DNA of 64,000 nucleotides, taken from positions 1 to 64,000 of the forward strand of contig CAJUAB010000015.1 in the NCBI GenBank assembly GCA_910583845.1. The letters are read 5' to 3'. The DNA comes from an uncultured Acetatifactor sp. (GTDB lineage: Bacteria; Bacillota; Clostridia; Lachnospirales; Lachnospiraceae). This document shows positions 62,709 to 64,000 of this stretch, piece by piece. Position numbers and translations under genes: made by a program. Below the pieces are notes generated by a model. The model was not told the DNA's origin and ran no database searches. It saw only the letters and a list, made by a program, of their open reading frames with translations. Numbering within the stretch: the stretch's first letter is position 1; each line of letters begins with the position of its first letter.

Positions 62709-62758
62709 TTGGGGAACCGGGATTTTTTTTGTGGATGGTTTGAGGCTTCTGTGGTTTT

Positions 62759-63100
62759 GTGGTAAGTGGGGGGTCTTGCAGGATCTTTTTTGGGGCTTCG
62801 GTGCTGTTGAGTTGTTTGACTTGGAGCTTGGAAGGTCTGTTTTGGGTTGATGTAAGTGGTTTTCTCGCAGAATCTTTTTGGAGCCTCGGTGCTATTGAGA
62901 TGTTTGACTTGGTTTGGCCTGGAAAGTCTGTTTGAGGTTGATGTAAGTGGTTTTCTCGCAGAATCTTTTTGGAGCCTCGGTGCTGTCGAGTTGTTTGACT
63001 TGATTTGGCTTGGAAGGTCTGTTTGAGGTTGATGTAAGTGGTTTTCTCGCAGAATCTTTTTGGAGCTTCGATACTGTTGAGTTGTTTGACTTGATTTTTC
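62759..63100. repeat. 91-bp tandem repeat, about four units
   Basis: Units start near 62759 (diverged), 62849, 62940 and 63031. Each begins GATGTAAGTGGTTTTCTCGC, continues AGAATCTTTTTGGAG and ends TGTTTGACTTG followed by GGTCTGTTTGAGGTT or a variant. One strand is strongly G/T-rich, without open frame. It fills most of the 682-base gap between the last phage gene and dtd. Confidence 0.9.
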
Positions 63101-63157
63101 AGGTTTGCCTGCTGTTTATATTTGGGACGGGTGAACTTTCAGGGAGTTAGTTGTGTT

Positions 63158-63622
63158 ATGCGATTTGTTGTGCAAAGAGTTTCTGAGGCCAGTGTATCTG
63201 TGGATCAGCAGATGATCGGATCTATAGGGAAGGGGTTTCTGGTGTTGATTGGCGTAAGCCAGACAGACACCAGGGCTATTGCGGATAAAATGATCAGGAA
63301 GCTATTGGGGCTGCGGATCTTTGAAGATCAGAATGGCAAGACCAATCTGTCTCTACAGGATGTGGACGGCAGTCTCTTATTGGTTTCACAATTTACGTTG
63401 TATGCCGATTGCCGTAAGGGGAACCGGCCTTCCTTTATCAATGCAGGCGCTCCCGACCTGGCTGAGGATCTTTATCAGTACATTGTCAATGAGTGTCAAA
63501 GTCATCTGGGAGGTTCTTCTGAGAAAGTACAACAAGGCAGCTTCGGGGCCGATATGAAGGTTTCTCTGTTAAATGACGGACCTTTTACCATTATCTTAGA
63601 TTCAGATTCATTATCAATATAA
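63158..63622 (+). CDS. dtd: D-aminoacyl-tRNA deacylase Dtd
   Basis: A 154-residue enzyme that removes D-amino acids (and glycine from tRNA-Ala) mischarged on tRNA. Opening MRFVVQRVSEASVSVD, active-site motifs LLVSQFTLYADCRKGNRPSF and a late GAxM-type loop here FGADMKVSLLNDGPFTI. AGGGAG precedes ATG 63158; the frame opens at 63122. Confidence 0.95.
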   Translation: MRFVVQRVSEASVSVDQQMIGSIGKGFLVLIGVSQTDTRAIADKMIRKLLGLRIFEDQNGKTNLSLQDVDGSLLLVSQFTLYADCRKGNRPSFINAGAPDLAEDLYQYIVNECQSHLGGSSEKVQQGSFGADMKVSLLNDGPFTIILDSDSLSI

Positions 63623-63660
63623 AACAATTCTTCACCGGTTTTCCAATAGATTTTCCTTTT

Positions 63661-63695
63661 GCCATGCCTCACAGAAAAATGTTGTGAGGCATGGC
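63661..63695. terminator. 13-bp perfect hairpin between convergent genes
   Basis: GCCATGCCTCACA and TGTGAGGCATGGC pair perfectly around a nine-base loop. It stands between dtd (plus) and the gene ending at 63724 (minus). No T-run follows on either strand beyond the T-rich flank on the left, but its place suggests a shared terminator. Confidence 0.55.
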
Positions 63696-63723
63696 TGACT
63701 TACCTGAACCGGTACACGGTACA

Positions 63724-64000
63724 TTACAGATCATTCTGCTTTTCAGAGGCATCCGTTCTTGTTTCCTCTGATCCTTTTTCCCTGTCAGAGGAAACAGACG
63801 CAGCTGCCTCTCCCCGGGCAACTGTTTCCGCATCGTTCCAACGCACGGGTACTCTTCTCTTCCACTCTTCCACATTGCTTATAAAGCGCATTCCGGAAAC
63901 AAGATTTTCGTGCTGATCATCCTGGATTTCATCTGCTCTGTTCTCCTTCTTTTCCAGATTTCTTGCTTTAATGATCCTGCGGCGATCCAGATTATTGATG
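63724..64000 (-). CDS. C-terminal part of an unidentified protein (runs off the window)
   Basis: An open frame on the minus strand enters from beyond 64000 and ends at TAA (63726-63724), giving the last 91 residues. They are highly charged: RRRIIKARNLEKKENRADE, then GMRFISNVEEWKRRVPVRW and a Ser/Glu/Lys tail ending EKQNDL. The uninterrupted frame and convergent position make it credible; the family cannot be told from this piece. Confidence 0.6.
   Translation of the reverse strand, partial: INNLDRRRIIKARNLEKKENRADEIQDDQHENLVSGMRFISNVEEWKRRVPVRWNDAETVARGEAAASVSSDREKGSEETRTDASEKQNDL

Noticed and set aside
62759..63100. CRISPR-like array before dtd
   Set aside because: The repeat is contiguous with a 91-base period and no unique spacers.

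Overview
The window looks like a chromosome segment of a spore-forming, Gram-positive Clostridia, most probably a Lachnospiraceae-type Bacillota. Supporting this are a YloU/FakA/DegV set, YlbJ, RecU, a short HisG that needs HisZ, the paired radical-SAM genes of the TIGR03960/TIGR03936 type, strong AGGAGG ribosome sites and little intergenic space. No rRNA, tRNA or CRISPR array was seen.

Layout. (1) 1-5,540: yloU, fakA, recG and a DegV (FakB-type) fatty-acid-binding protein. (2) 5,842-20,294: the two subunits of a type IIA topoisomerase (parE-like and parC-like) are separated by about 10 kb of accessory genes: HAD hydrolase, broken lipoprotein gene, P-loop kinase, three AAA-ATPase/PD-(D/E)XK nuclease-like proteins (two share about 1.1 kb of almost identical DNA), a cysteine hydrolase and a SUKH-domain protein. 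(3) 20,323-33,883: rsmD, coaD, a coiled-coil protein, an N-acetylmuramoyl-L-alanine amidase, ylbJ, two pseudouridine synthases, a YgiQ-type radical-SAM protein, an SDR, a solute-binding lipoprotein and recU. (4) 33,887-38,554: a his operon, hisZ-hisG-hisD-hisB-hisI, with a clear promoter and terminator and a doubled palindromic repeat between hisB and hisI. (5) 38,609-48,100: radical-SAM pair, RNase G, Nudix, VanH-like 2-hydroxyacid dehydrogenase, GNAT, lipoprotein, thrH. (6) 48,122-62,645: the most striking part, two head-to-tail copies of a 7,258-bp filamentous-phage (inovirus-like) prophage. (7) 62,646-64,000: an inverted copy of the attachment site, a 91-bp tandem repeat, dtd and the end of a further gene.

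The prophage. Each unit holds a divergently transcribed XRE repressor, an unknown 212-residue first gene, a small protein in the place of the ssDNA-binding protein, a 74-residue coat-like protein followed at once by a perfect terminator hairpin, a pIII-like surface protein (signal peptide, Gly-rich linker, C-terminal anchor), three small membrane proteins, a Zot/pI-like ATPase, a structured intergenic region, and a rolling-circle Rep of the pMV158 plasmid family with its own origin. That origin is a 10-bp-stem hairpin presenting ACTACGAC, followed by three 7-bp iterons. No integrase or transposase is present. The two units share the 8-bp core CTTTAACG at all three junctions, and the phage end can fold into an imperfect hairpin resembling the folded attP of phages that borrow host Xer recombinases. 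Because two origins lie exactly one genome apart, rolling-circle replication from the first origin to the second would release a complete single-stranded genome without excision.
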